The notes under the pieces were generated by a model. The model saw only the letters and a list, made by a program, of their open reading frames with translations. It was not told the origin of the DNA and ran no database searches. This document shows positions 29,282 to 44,200 of a stretch of 64,000 bases of DNA, one piece after another. How positions within the stretch are numbered: position 1 is the stretch's first letter; the number at the start of each line of letters is the position of its first letter. The DNA lies in the NCBI GenBank assembly GCA_033344775.1, contig JAWPMT010000002.1:806001-870000 (forward strand), written 5' to 3'. The translations under genes were made by a program, and so were the position numbers. Source of the stretch: Cytophagales bacterium. GTDB lineage: Bacteria > Bacteroidota > Bacteroidia > Cytophagales > Cyclobacteriaceae.

Positions 29282-32200
29282 ATGATAGAGCCTACTAGTC
29301 ATATTACCCCGACAGCCCCAAGCGATGAGATTATTGAGCTATTCAAAACGATCAAGGAATGTAATCACCGTTTGTATCTAGACGACAATAACAACCTGAG
29401 ACTTGCTGTATACGAAGGTAAGTTGACCGATGATCTTAGAGATAAGATTGCTAGCAATAAAAGTGAGTTGATCACTTTCTTGAAGTCAAGAAAATCCTTT
29501 TCGTCCATTCCGAAGGCTCAAAATAAAGAGGTTTATGTTGCCTCTTCTGCGCAAAAGCGATTGTATTTCCTTTACGAATTCGACAAAGCATCATTGGCAT
29601 ACAATATGCCTTATCTCCTTCGATTGAACGGGAACCTGGATCAAGTCCGGTTGGAAAGCGCGTTTCGTCAATTGCTGGACCGTCATGAAATATTAAGAAC
29701 GTCTTTTATCAGAGTTGGTGATGAAGTAGCACAGAAGATAAGTGAAGGTCTTGATTTTACGATCTCAAGATTTAAGCAGAAAGAAGAAGAAATTCCGACT
29801 TTGATCAAACGATTTATTCGACCCTTTAATCTTGCGGAAGGTCCGTTGATCAGAGTAGGGTTGGTGGAGATGGACCCTAAGCAATATTTGTTAATGGTCG
29901 ATATGCATCATATCATCATTGATGGAGCTGCTCAGGCCATATTCATGAAAGAGTTCATGAGTTTGTATGAGGGTGCTTCATTGACGTTGCCTTCTTTGCA
30001 ATACAAAGACTACTCGGAATGGCAATTAAGTGACAGTCGTCAATCTCAATTAGAAGAGCACAAGGCTTTTTGGATGGACTTATTTGCTGATGAAGTGCAG
30101 ATTCTGGAACTGCCTTATGATCGTGAACGTCCAAAACTGAAACAATATGCCGGGGCCATAAAAACATTCCAGTTAGATGTTGAGAAAACCAACCAGTTAA
30201 GGAGATTCAATCAGGAACACGGAGCTACGATGTTCATGACCTTTTTGGCGGCATTTAATGTCTTGCTAAGCAAGTTGAGTAATCAGGAAGATGTGGTAGT
30301 TGGGACACCTACAGCAGGTCGAAACCACATAGACCTGGAAGATATTCTAGGCACTTTTATCAATACCCTGGCCTTACGAAATAATCCACGTGGAGATCTT
30401 GGTTTTGACAAATTCCTTGAACAGCTGAAACAACGTGTGATCCAATGTTTCGATCACCAGGATTTTCAATATGAAGAACTGGTCGAATCACTAAGACTTG
30501 TGAGAGATACGGGAAGAAACCCCCTGTTTGATGTCATGTTTTCCTTTCAGGATCAGGCGAAAACTTCCTTTAGCCTGCCAGGGCTGGACATAAGCCCTTA
30601 TGAAAATGGTCATCAGGTATCAAAATTTGATCTTTCTCTTTACGGTTCCGAATCTGACGGAGAGGTATCATTTAGTTTTGAATATTCCAGAGAACTCTTT
30701 GAAGAAAAGACAATTGAACGATTCATTGACTATTTCAATCGAATCCTGGACCAGATACTGGACCAGCCAACGGTAAAAATTGCCGAGATCGGTATGTTGT
30801 CTGATGCGGAGATACACGAACAACTGTTTTCATTTAACGATACAGAAACGGCATTTTCTCTCGACGAAACAGTCATTGATATTTTCGAGCGACAGGCGGC
30901 AAGTACGCCTGATAGCATCGCGCTGATCAATGGGAATGAGCAGCTGACTTATGCCATGTTTGCTGATCGAATCAATGCAATGGCAGCTTCATTGGTAGAA
31001 AATGGAGTCAAAGAAGGAGCAGTAGTTGCTATTTTGAGTAACCGCAGCTTTGACATGGTTGCTTCTTTGTATGCATGCCTCAAATGTGGTTGTACGTTTT
31101 TACCCATAGAGCCATCTACCTTACCAGCAAGGATAAACTTCATTCTGGATGATAGCCAGGCATCGATGATACTGGTAGCTTCAGACAGGGCTGGGACTCT
31201 TGAGGTAGACATTCCTCTGTTAATCCTGGAAGAACTGGCCTCAAACCCGGATTATCCATCAAAAACTGTTGAAAATAGAAGCAGACCTGAATCGCCGGCT
31301 TATTTGTTGTATACTTCGGGCAGTACCGGATTACCGAAAGGTGTACGTGTAAGTCACAAGCCGCTGACAAATTTGTTGCTCAGCTTACATAAACGCTATC
31401 CTTTCGGCAATCAAGACCGCTACTTGCTCAAGACGAGCTATACATTTGATGTATCACTGACTGAATTGTTTGGTTGGTTCCAGCGAGGGGGAGCACTGGC
31501 ATTATTGCCAGTTGGTGATGAGTCTGACATGGATAAGATCGTGGATGCCATAGGCGAATATGGGATCACACATATCAATTTATCGGCATCTGTCATTTCT
31601 GTTTTTACGGATCGTCTATTGGATCGAGGTTTAGCTGATGTAGCAACGGTTCGCTATGTATTTTCTGTAGGGGAAGCGATTCTCGCATCGCAAGCCCGAC
31701 ACTTTGCTTCCTTGGAGTCTCATATCAAATTAGAAAATCTTTACGGACCTACCGAGGCAACAATTTTTAGCAGCAGCTATTCCTTGTCATCATTAGGTGA
31801 TCACGCGTTAGTTCCTATTGGTCGGCCATTAGAGAATATTCGTTATCTGATTCTCGATAAGTATAACAATATACAACCTAAAGGTGTCATTGGGGAGCTA
31901 TGTATTGGGGGTATCGGTCTGGCTGATGGATATGTCAAAAGAGAAGAGTTGACAGATGAAAAATTCATTGACAATCCATATTTTGACGGTGAAAGGTTAT
32001 ATAAAACAGGAGACCGGGCACATTGGCTACCTAATGGAGAAGTAGCCTATTTGGGAAGGCAGGACGATCAGGTTAAAATAAGAGGTTTTCGGATAGAACT
32101 GGGAGAAATTGAAAGCGGATTACTGGAGCATGATCAGATTCAGGAAGCGGCTGTTCTATTAAAAAACCGAGGACAAGAGAAACTACTTGTTGGTTATTTT

Positions 32201-35200
32201 ACGGCTAACAAAGGTTTAGCCTCTGCTGACGTTCGAAGTTACCTGGCGGAGCGCCTTCCGGAGTATATGGTGCCGTCTAACTATGTACAATTAGAAAAGT
32301 TTCCGGTTACCAATAGTGGAAAACTCAACAGGAAGGCACTTCCGGAACCAGACTATGGTACGAGTGGGATTTATGTTGCCCCCTATACCGAGATCGAAGA
32401 AAAACTGGTCAGTATCTGGAGTGAGGTTTTAGCGCTCGACAAGGAATTGATCAGTGTTGAAGAAAGTTTCTTTGAATTAGGAGGTCACTCGCTAAAGGCC
32501 ATGGCGTTGACCAATAAGATTTCTCAGGTCTTCGCGGTGAGACTTCCTGTAAAGGTTGTGTTCGTCTATCAAGATGTTAGAAGTCAGGCTTCTCATCTAA
32601 CAGAATTGTCGGGCAATGAGGAACAAAGTATCTCTGCGGCCCCGTCAAAACCCTACTATAAGACCTCTTCCGCGCAGCAACGCCAGTATTTTCTTCATGC
32701 GTTTGACAAAGAATCACTGGCCTACAATCTGCCCCAGATTGTTAAGGTAGCAGGCAAGTTAGATTCTGATAGGCTTGAAGAAACTTTCAAAGCCCTTGTT
32801 CAACGCCATGAGGTGCTTCGAACGGCTTTCGAAGTAATTGATGAGGAAGTAGTGCAGCGACCTGTCGATGATTACCATTTCCAAATTGAAAAACACAAGT
32901 CCGATCATGAAGGAGCAAAAAAGATCATCACTGACTTCATACGCCCATTTGACCTTAGCAACCCACTTTTATTACGGGTCGGATTGATTCAAATGTCTGC
33001 CGAGGAACACATTTTGATGGTTGATATGCACCATATCATCACCGATGGTATTTCTCAAGGTTTGGTAATCCGGGAGTTCATGCGTCTCTACGACGGAGAC
33101 CAATTAAACGAATTGTCGATTCAATACAAGGATTATTCGGAATGGCAGCAAAGTGATGCCCAAAAGGAGCAGCTTTCCACTCAGCGGGAATTCTGGCTCA
33201 ATGAGTTTCAGGAAGAGACTGAATTGCTGGAGTTACCGACAGATTTTGTCAGACCCAAGCTTCAGGATACTTCAGGCGCAACATTGCGTATTCCATTGAC
33301 TGCCGATGAGACATCCGGCCTGCAGGCGTTGAGTGAAGAGCAAGGTACAACGATGTTCATTACCATGTTGTCGTTGTTGAATGTACTGCTGAATAAGTTG
33401 AGTAATCAGCAAGACATCATCGTCGGTACACCAACAGCTGGCCGGAATCATGCGGATTTAGAAGAAATGCTGGGGATGTTCGTGAATACGTTGGTCCTTC
33501 GAAATCAGGTGGATGGAGATCTGAAATATCTGGATTTCTTATCCAATGTGAAGGAGAAAGTATTGACTTGTTTTGAGCATCAGGATTACCAATATGAAGA
33601 GTTAGTTGAAGCATTAAGCTTGCCGCGAGACACGGGTCACAATCCATTGTTTGATGTGATGTTCTCGTACCAGAACTTTGAACGAGAATCACTTTCAATC
33701 CCAGAGATATCACTGCAGCCGTATCACCACGGTCATAATCTCGCCAAGTTTGACCTGACATTTACGGTCACAGAGTCCGATGACCATTTTTTACTGGATA
33801 TAGGATACGCTACTTCCTTATTCAAGGAAGAGACCATCAGCAGTTTCGTCACTTACTTCAAAAGGATTATCAATGCAGTAACTGGGAATTCCCTGATATC
33901 GATCGCTGATATCGATATCCTCTCTCCGTCGGACAAGGAAGAGTTACTGTACGCATTCAATGCAACAAAGGTGGACTATCCTAAAGGCCAGTCAATTGTT
34001 AATTTGTTTGAGAAACAGGTAGCTACCTCGGGAGGTAGTGTGGCATTGATATCAGGAGGTGATCAGATCACATACAGCCAACTGAATGCTCGAGCCAATC
34101 AAATAGCAAGGGTGCTTCGGGAGAAAGGTTTGTCATCGGAAGAGTTGGTGGGCCTGTATGCCGACCGAACCATCGCCGCGATAACTGGTATCCTGGGAAT
34201 CTTGAAAGCAGGGGGAGCCTATCTGCCGCTGGACATGGACTATCCGGAAGAACGATTGGGATACATGCTCAGTGATAGCAAATCAAGGATCGTTCTGAGT
34301 CAGGGTGACTTTCCCGAAACATTAGAAAAAGGGCGTCAGGTGTTGAACCTGGAAGAGATAGGAAAAGATCTCGCTACGGACAACTTAAACGTGGGCAGAA
34401 CATCGGATCAACTGGCCTATGTCATGTACACTTCTGGTACAACAGGGAATCCGAAAGGGGTGATGGTCATTGAAAAGAACATATCACGGTTGTTATATGG
34501 CCAGGAATATGTAGCGCTATCATCCTCCACGATGATTTTGGGCACGGGTAAGCTGGTTTTTGATGCGAGTACATTCGAAATATGGGGATCCTTGTTGCAT
34601 GGGGGAAAACTTGTACTTGCCTCTGATGAGCACTTACTTGACGTAACGCAGTTCACAACGTTGTTGTTCACTCATTCCGTCAATACGATGTGGCTGACCA
34701 GTTCCCTTTTCAACCAATGTGTGAATGAAGATGCAGGGATTTTTTCGGGAATGGAACAATTGATCGTAGGCGGTGAAGCGTTGAGCCCTCATCACATCAA
34801 TCTAACCAGGGAATTACATCCTCAGCTTCAGTTGATCAATGGATATGGACCTACTGAAGGGACTACCTTTTCGATTTGTCACAAGATAACGGAGGATTAC
34901 GAGTCGAATATTCCTTTGGGAGTACCGATCAATAACACCCGAATTTACATTCTAGACAAGTATCAAAAATTACAGCCGAAAGGGGTGGTGGGTGAATTGT
35001 GCATTGGAGGAGACGGATTGACAAGGGGATACCTGAATAATCCGGAACTCACGAACGTGAAATTTGTCGATGACCCATTTGAGGCAGGACAGAAAATTTA
35101 TAAAACCGGTGACCTGGCAAAGTGGCTTCCCGACGGAACAATTGAATTTCTAGGTCGAGTCGATGATCAGATCAAGCTCAGGGGTTTCAGGATAGAATTG

Positions 35201-38200
35201 CCGGAGATTGAAAATTGCCTGCTTTTGCTGGAGGTGATCAGTTCGGCCGTGGTATTAGTGATCGAGCAAGAAGGCGAAAAGGTGTTGGTTGCCTACTATG
35301 TATCGGAAGATGAACTAAAGCCTTCAGAATTGCGAGACCATCTTTCCGGGCGATTGCCGGGATACATGGTTCCGGCACATTTTATCCACCTTGGCCAGCT
35401 TCCAATTACTAAAAATGGAAAACTGGATCGAAGGGCGCTTCCCGCTGTTACAATCGCTTCAGAATCAGCATATGTAGCCCCATCCTCCGATATTCAGGAA
35501 GAACTGGTCAGGTTGTGGAGTGAGGTGCTGAAGTTGGAGAATGATCAAATCAGTGTCACTTCAAACTTCTTTGAATTAGGTGGGCATTCGCTGAAGGTGA
35601 TGGTCCTGGCAAACAAGATTTCTAAGGAATTCGATATCAAATTACCGGTAAAGGAAGTTTTTGCTCATCAGGATATCCTAAGCATGGGCGACTACATATC
35701 CAAATTGGAGAAAAGTGAACATAAGCCCATCCCCAAGTCTATCATCAAAGAATACTATGCTGCGACGGCAGCTCAAAGAAGGTTGTTCTTTCTGTATGAA
35801 TTCGATAGGAAATCGCTCGCCTATAACCTGCCTCAGGTCATTCGATTGAAGGGTGCACTGGAAATCGACAGATTACAAAATGCTTTTGAAAGCTTACTCC
35901 AACGTCATGAAATATTAAGGACTTCCTTCGAACTATCTGGCAATGAACTTATTCAGAATATCAGCCAGGAAGTTCCATTTGAGATCATGCACTTCTCTGG
36001 GAATGAAAGTGATATTTCTGGAATTATTAATGAGTTTGTAAGACCTTTTGACCTGCAAAATGCACCCCTGTTTCGTGTTGGGTTGATCCGTATTGCTAAA
36101 GACCATCATTTATTGATAGTAGATATGCATCACATCATCAGCGATGGGGTGTCACATGTCGTTCTCTCTGAGGAGTTCATGCAAGTCTATCATGGGGAAT
36201 CATTACCAGATCAGATTTTACAATACAGAGATTATGCGGAATGGATCAATAGCACGGATAGCCAGGAAAAATTGGCTGAGCAGAAGGAGTATTGGTTAGA
36301 AGAATTTGCCTCGCAACCTGATGTCCTTGGATTACCTTATGATTATGAAAGGCCACAGGAAAAGGACTTCTCAGGTAGTAAGTTAAGTTTTGAGCTAGAT
36401 GATCAGCAAACAGCCAGGTTAAAGGAGTTAAGTGGTGAACAGGGCACGACCATGTTCACAACGATCCTGGCCATTTTCAATGTGATGTTAAGTAAGATCA
36501 GCAATCAACGAGATATTGTTGTTGGTGTTCCCACTGCTGGACGAAATCACGTTGACCTGGAGCGAATGCTGGGAATGTTTGTGAATACATTGGTCTTAAG
36601 AAATCATCCTGCGGGAGATATGTCTTTCGGTTCGTTCCTTTCCAAGGTGAAAGACAAAACGATAAGCAGCTTTGCCCATCATGATTACCAGTATGAAGAT
36701 CTTATTGAAGCATTGGGGGTAGAGAGAGACAAGAGTCGAAATCCACTTTTTGATGTGATGTTCTCCTATCAAAACTTCGATACGGAAACCCTGGCTTTCG
36801 ACGGCTTGGAAATGGAATCCTATCCATTTGGTCATGAGGTGTCACAGTTTGACCTGACGCTCACGGCCATTGAGCAACCCAGTGGTATGCAATTGACTTT
36901 TGAATATTCGACTGAACTATTCAAATCAGTGACCATTCAAAAATTCACTGATTACTTCATTCAAGTTGTCAATGCAGTGATCGCAAACACAGAGGTCTTG
37001 CTTTCAGATATTGACATACTTTCGACAGAAGAACGTCAATTACAGCTCCAGGTATTCAATGATACAAGCAGGAACTATGATGCGAACAAGACGCTCACGG
37101 AAGTTTTTGAAAACCGTGTAAAACAAGGGCCTGACCAAACTGCCCTCGTATTCAACGATCGATTACTGAGCTATTCAGAATTACAGGATCAGGTAAACCT
37201 GCAGTTTGCTCGTCTACTTGAGGCTGGTGTCAAACCTGGTCATGTCGTAGGGTTGATGATCAATCGATCTCACGAGCTAATTGTTGGGATGTTGGCTATC
37301 CTCAAGGTTGGTGCCGCTTACTTACCAATCGATCCTAAATTACCTGAGCATCGCATCAAGTTGATGCTTGAAGACACCAATGCGAGCTTGCTACTAACTG
37401 AAAGTGAATGGCTTGATCAATATGCCCAACAGCTTAAAGTAATGGATATTCATGATCCTGTTACGGAGCCCAGGCTTTCAGATCACCAGACGAATCATGA
37501 TGCTTCGCAATTGGCGTATGTGCTCTACACTTCGGGCTCTACTGGCAAACCCAAAGGGGTGATGGTAGAACATCGGTCGGTGATCAACCTGATCATTTCA
37601 CTTCAAGAAAAGTATACTTTTGACAATGGTGAAAAGGTGCTTTTGTTTTCGAACGTGAGTTTTGACACGTCGGTAGAACAGATTTGGCTCGCCTTGCTTA
37701 CTGGCGGTGCACTGGTCATCGCGGATGAGACCACACTCTTAAACGGAAATCTGCTCAATGACTATATTCAGCAACATCAGGTGAGCCATCTGGATATTAC
37801 TCCGTCTTTTCTGGCTAATGTCACGATAGCGCCTACACCATATTTGAAAAGGATCGTGGTGGGTGGTGAAAAATGCCCGGTCCATATCGCTAGTAAGTAT
37901 TCAAAAGATTTTGACGTATATAATTCTTATGGCCCGACCGAAGCTACTGTAACTACACATGTCTATCAGTTTGATCCATCCATAGCATCGCTGACGCACT
38001 TGCCATTGGGGCAAACCATCGCAAATTCAAGAACATATATATTGAATGAAGATGGTGCACTCCAACCAACTGGAGTAATAGGAGAGATATACATCGGAGG
38101 TGCATGTCTTAGCCGAGGTTACTTGAATAATCCTGAATTAACTGCCAAAAAGTTTGTGGAAGATCCTTTTTTGAAGGGAGAAACACTATACAAAACCGGA

Positions 38201-41200
38201 GACCTGGGTAGATGGCTGGAGGATGGTTCCATCGAGTTTAAGGACCGTTCGGATGACCAACTGAAAGTACGTGGGTTCCGTGTAGAAGCAGGGGAAATTG
38301 AGAACCATCTGATCAGTCATTCATCGATTGAAGAGGTAGTTATATTGCTCAAGCCATTGGGCCGGGAAAATGTGCTGGTGGCCTATTATTTAGCTCAGGC
38401 AGAAGTGGCTGATAAGGAACTCCGGGAGCACCTTTCCCAGCGCTTGCCAGGATACATGATTCCAACAAGTTTTATCTTTTTGGAAGCCTTTCCGGTGAAC
38501 ATCAATGGCAAGTTGGATAAAGAGGCTTTGCCTGACCCGGAAATTAAGGTTGACGAATCTAAAACTGAAGCTGCCTCTGAAACGGAAGAACAACTGATCT
38601 CCATTTGGAGTGAAATACTAGATATTAAGAAGGATGCTATTGGGACGGATGCCAATTTCTTTGATCTGGGCGGAAACTCTCTGACTGGAATGGTTTTGGT
38701 AACTCAGTTAACCAAGCAATTTGATGTGGTTGTGCCGGTGAAGGATCTTTTCACTTATCAAACCATAAAAAGTTTATCGACTCATATCTCCAGCCTCGCG
38801 AAAAGCGATTATGTAGCGATTCCGAAGGCGCCGGAAAAAGAGTTTTATGCCACTTCGTCAGCCCAACAAAGACTTTACTTCTTATATAATTTCGATAGCA
38901 ATTCCCTGGCCTATAATATGCCTCAGGTGGTTAGGATGGAAGGTCAGTTGGATCGTTCGAAACTCGAACAAGCTTTCCGAAGATTGATTGAACGTCATGA
39001 AATCTTGCGGACTTCCATTCATATGATCGATGATCAGGTCGTTCAAAAGGTAAATGAAGATTTCGATTTTCATATTTCCTATTTTCAGTCAACAGAAGAA
39101 AAGGCACCTTCTGTTCTGGAAAAATTCATTCAGGCATTTGACTTAAGCAAAGCCCCGTTGATCAGAGTGGCAGTAACAGAAATAGGTCCTCAGGATCATA
39201 TTCTGCTCGTGGATATGCATCATATCATCAATGATGGTACTTCTCACGAACTACTGATCAAAGAGTTCATGAGCCTGTACAAAGAAGAGGAATTAGCCCA
39301 ACCTACGCTTCATTACAAAGATTATTCAGAGTGGCAACGAAGCTATGGCCACCAGAACCGGTTAGCAAAAGCAAAAGCGTTCTGGATGGATTTATTTAGC
39401 GAGGAAATAAGTGCCCTCAACATGCCTTCGGACTATGCGCGACCCAAAGTGAAAGGAACCGCAGGGGCTATATATGACTTTGCTCTGGGAGAAAAGGAGG
39501 TCAGGGCTTTAAGAACCATCAGCGAACAGGAAGGTGTAACGATGTTCATGATGTTGCTTTCTGTATACAATGTTTTTTTGAGCAAACTCAGTAATCAGGA
39601 AGACGTGGTGGTGGGTACACCAACATCTGGTCGTAGCCATGCAGATCTTGAGGGGATGATCGGAATGTTCATTAATACCCTTGCGTTACGCAACCATCCT
39701 AAAAACGACCTGACCTTTCTCGAGTTCCTTCGATCGGTGAAAGAAAACACATTGGAAAGTTTCGATCACCAGGAATACCAGTATGAGGACATGGTAGAGG
39801 CATTGAATGTCGTGCGGGATACCAGCCGTAACCCATTGTTCGATGTAATGTTCTCTTATCAGAATTTTGAGGTTTCAGTCATGGAAATGCCTGGCTTGAT
39901 TTTAAAAGATTATGACCTGCGTCGAAAGGAAATCAAATTTGATCTGAACCTCATTGGAGCAGAGTCCGGGGAACAGGTACTCTTCCAAATGAAGTACTCC
40001 ACGCAGTTATTCAAGGAGGAGACCATAAAGAGGTTCGCACGTCAGTACAAACAGGTGGTCACTGAGCTTGTCCGCAATCCGGACATGATGATCTCAGAAA
40101 TATCCATCCTATTGGACGAAGATCGAATAGCGTTCGAGCAGGCATTCGAACAAGAAAGCGTAACATATCCCGAACATAACAATGTCATTGAGCGATTCCT
40201 TGCTCAGGTTGCGACAAATCCTGACTCGACTGCTTTGACAGCACTAGAAGGGCACTGGACTTACGGTGAACTGGAAGAAAGCGTAAGGAAATTATCTCAT
40301 CATTTGCAGCATTACGGTGAGAAGCAGGACGAATTGTGTTTTGTGATGACCCAGTCGCCTGTATCGATGATTGTTTCGGCTCTTGGTGTTTTGCGGGTAG
40401 GAAAGATATTCGTTCCGATTTCGAATGACCTTCCTGAGGATCAGATTTCGGAACTGATGTCCATGTATACGCCCAGTTGGATCATAATCGACAAACAATC
40501 AACTGACCGGTTAACATCTCTGCAATCATCCATACAGGCCATATCTGCCAAAGTTTGCTTTTATGACCTAAAACCAGCTACTGAACAGGATTGGTTCCTG
40601 GCCGACTCCTTCGTTTCCGCGGACCTTGATATTGACTTGAGTTCCTATCAGGATCCGACTTTAGATCCGGAAAAACCTTGCTATGTTTACTTCACTTCCG
40701 GGTCGACGAATAAATCAAAAGCCATACTGGGGGCTTATAAAGGTCTGAATCATATCATTGATTGGGAAATCAATCATTTAGGCCTGGGAGCTGAAACGAG
40801 GGTCACTCAATTGATCACTCCAACTTTTGATGCCTTTTTCAGAGACTTATTTGCGCCATTATGTTCAGGAGGGGCTTTATTCATTCCTCCGCGAGCGGAA
40901 GGTATCTTGAAGGTAGATGAGTTGGCAACATGGCTGGACCAGCATAGGATCACTTTGATGCATTGCGGTCCGTCGCTACTACGAGAATTAATGTTCCAAT
41001 CATCGGCACACCCACTGGAGCACCTCCGGTATGTTTTGATGTCCGGTGAAGCGATTTATGGAGAAGATGTGAAACGGTGGGCTGATACGTTTGGCACAAA
41101 AGCTCAATTGGTGAACCTGTATGGCCCTTCAGAGACAGCCATGATCAAGTTTGCCTATGAAATTGATTATCAAAACGATCAGGAGGGTGATGTATCCATT

Positions 41201-44200
41201 GGCCAGCCTATACCCGGAAGTTCTGCTGTGTTGCTGGACGACAGCCTCAATCCGGTAGCAACTGGAACCCCAGGAGAAATTTACATACGAACGCCCTTCC
41301 AGACATTGGGGTATTTCAAGGATCCGGAACTAACGAACACGAGTTTTATCCATCACCCGATGTGTGTTGGATCGGATGAGCTTTTGTACAGAACAGGTGA
41401 CCTGGCGATAAAGGAAGCAGATGGCAACTATTCATTCTTAGGTCGTAAGGATAATCAGGTGAAGATTCAGGGTATTCGTGTTGAATTAGGATCGATAGAG
41501 ACGCATATCATCAGTTACCCGTCCGTCGAAGAAGTGGCGGTATTTTATGATCAGGAGGCAAATATCCTGGGAGCATGTGTCAATGCCCCATCTAGCACCC
41601 AACCTGAGCAGATCAATCAGTATTTGTCTGGGATACTTCCCAACTACATGATACCAGTTCATTACCACCTGATGGAAGGGTTTCCTAAGAACAGTAATGG
41701 AAAGGCGGATCGCAAGGCATTGCGAAGGGAATGGGAGGTGGCCTTACAGAAGAGAAAGGCAGAAATCCGGACGCCTGAGACTCCTTTGGAGGCACAATTA
41801 GTCGAGATTTGGTCAGGAGTCCTTAAAGTTGAGATTGAAGCCATCGGAACAGAGTCCAACTTCTTTGAACTTGGAGGAAATTCACTGAAAGCCATGATAT
41901 TAGTGGGTCAATTGTCCAGGGCCCTGGAGGTTGCCGTAACGGTGAAGGATCTGTTTACTTATCAAAATGTAAAGAGCCTTTCCACGCATATATCCAGCTT
42001 GACCAAAAGTGACTTTGTCGAGATCACACGGACATCAAATAAGCCTTATTATGCCACTTCATCGGCACAACAACGGTTGTACTTTCTGTACGAATTCGAC
42101 AAAGACTCCCTGGCCTATAACATGCCTCAGACGGTGCGACTCGAAGGAGAACTTGATCATTCAAGATTGGAACAGGCTTTTCGCGGTTTAGTAGATCGTC
42201 ATGAAGTCTTGCGAACTTCTTTTCATATGATTGATGGACAGGTCTTACAAAAGGTGCATGATGATGCTGTATTCGCAATTGAACGCTATGATTCAAGCGA
42301 AGATGAAATTCCAGCAGTTATTGAGGAGTTTGTTCGACCTTTTGATTTAGGACAAGCGCCGCTTTTAAGGGTAGGTCTGATTCGCGTATCCGATAAGGTT
42401 CATGTATTGGTGGTCGATATGCACCATATCATAAGTGATGGTACTTCTCAGGGAATCTTGATTGATGACTTCATGAGTATCTATTCAGGAAAGGTTTCTG
42501 ACGCATTAAGGCTGCAATACAAAGATTATGCAGAATGGCAACACGACAGCAGTCGACAAGAGCGTCTGTTGATTTCGAAAGCGTACTGGATGGATGTCTT
42601 TGATCGTGAAGGAAGTGTACTTGATCTTCCTTCAGATTTCCCCCGTCCAAATACGAAAAGCAATGCAGGTGCATCCTTCGATTTCTTCTTAGATGAAAAT
42701 GAAGTAGCATCGTTGAAATCTATTTGTGAACAGGAAGGGGTCACCATGTTCATGATGTTGCTTGCTGTTTTCAATGTTTTGTTGAGCAAATTGAGCAATG
42801 AAGAAGATGTCGTGATTGGTACGCCTACTTCAGGCCGGGATCACCCCGATCTTCAGGAAATGATCGGGATGTTTGTCAATACCCTGGCGTTACGGAATTA
42901 TCCAAAGCCGGATCTTGGTTTTTCAGCATTCTTAAAGTCTGTGAAAGAGAGTACACTGCACAGCTTCGACCATCAGGCATACCAATACGAGGATCTGGTA
43001 GAAGCATTGAATGTGACACGTGATACCAGTCGAAATCCGTTGTTCGATGTGACGTTCGCTTACCAGAATTTCGAGCGCTCATTATTGGAGATTCCTGGTT
43101 TGGTTTTGAAAAGTCAAGGCCTTGATGGGAAGGAAGCCAAATTCGATTTAAGCTTAACGGGTGTGGAATCCGGGCAACAGGTATACTTCCAGTTAAAGTA
43201 TTCTACGGATCTATTCAAAACCGCCACGATTGAGCGGTTCACCAGGCAATTCAGGCAAATTGTTTCTGACCTAATTGCGAATCCTGATGCTAAGCTCCGT
43301 GATTTATCGATTTTGCTGGAGGAAGACAAAAAAGACTTGCTGACCGTATTCGATAAAGGAAGCGTTGCTTATCCTGAACACGATAATGTCATTAAGCGAT
43401 TCCTTGATCAGGTTTCGACAAATCCTGCCAAGCCTGCTTTGAAGGCACCAGACAAGCGTTGGTCTTACGGTGAACTGGAAGAAAGCACAAGGAAATTATC
43501 TCACCACTTACAACACCATGGAGTGGGGCAGGATGATTTGTGTTTTGTGATGACCCAGACACCAGTATCGATGATTGTGTCAGCGCTTGGTGTATTAAGA
43601 GCAGGAAAAATATTTGTGCCGATTTCGAATGACCTTCCTGAGGATCAGATATCGGAACTGATTGCTGCGTATGCGCCGAGTTGGATCATACTCGACGAAA
43701 AATCGGCTGACCGGTTAGCTTCTCTGCAATCATCCATACAGGCCATATCTGCCAAAGTCTGCTTTTATGATCTAAAACCAGAAACGAAACTGGACTGGAC
43801 CCTGGCTGCCTCCTTTGTTTCCGAGAACCCTGATCTCGACTTGAGTTCCTATCAGGACCCGACTTTAGATCCGGAACAACCTTGTTACGTCTACTTCACT
43901 TCCGGTTCAACGAATAAGTCGAAAGCTATACTTGGGGCTTATAAAGGCCTCAATCACTTCATTGACTGGGAGATCAACTATTTAGGTCTGGAAGTAGAAG
44001 CGAAGGTCAGTCAGTTGATCACACCGACGTTTGATGCATTTTTCAGGGACTTATTTGTGCCATTATGTTCTGGTGGAACCTTATTCATTCCTCCGAGAAC
44101 GGAAGGCATCTTGAAAATTGATGAGCTGGCAAGCTGGCTCGATCAGCATGAGATCAATTTGATGCATTGTGGTCCGTCGCTGCTTAGAGAGTTAATGACT

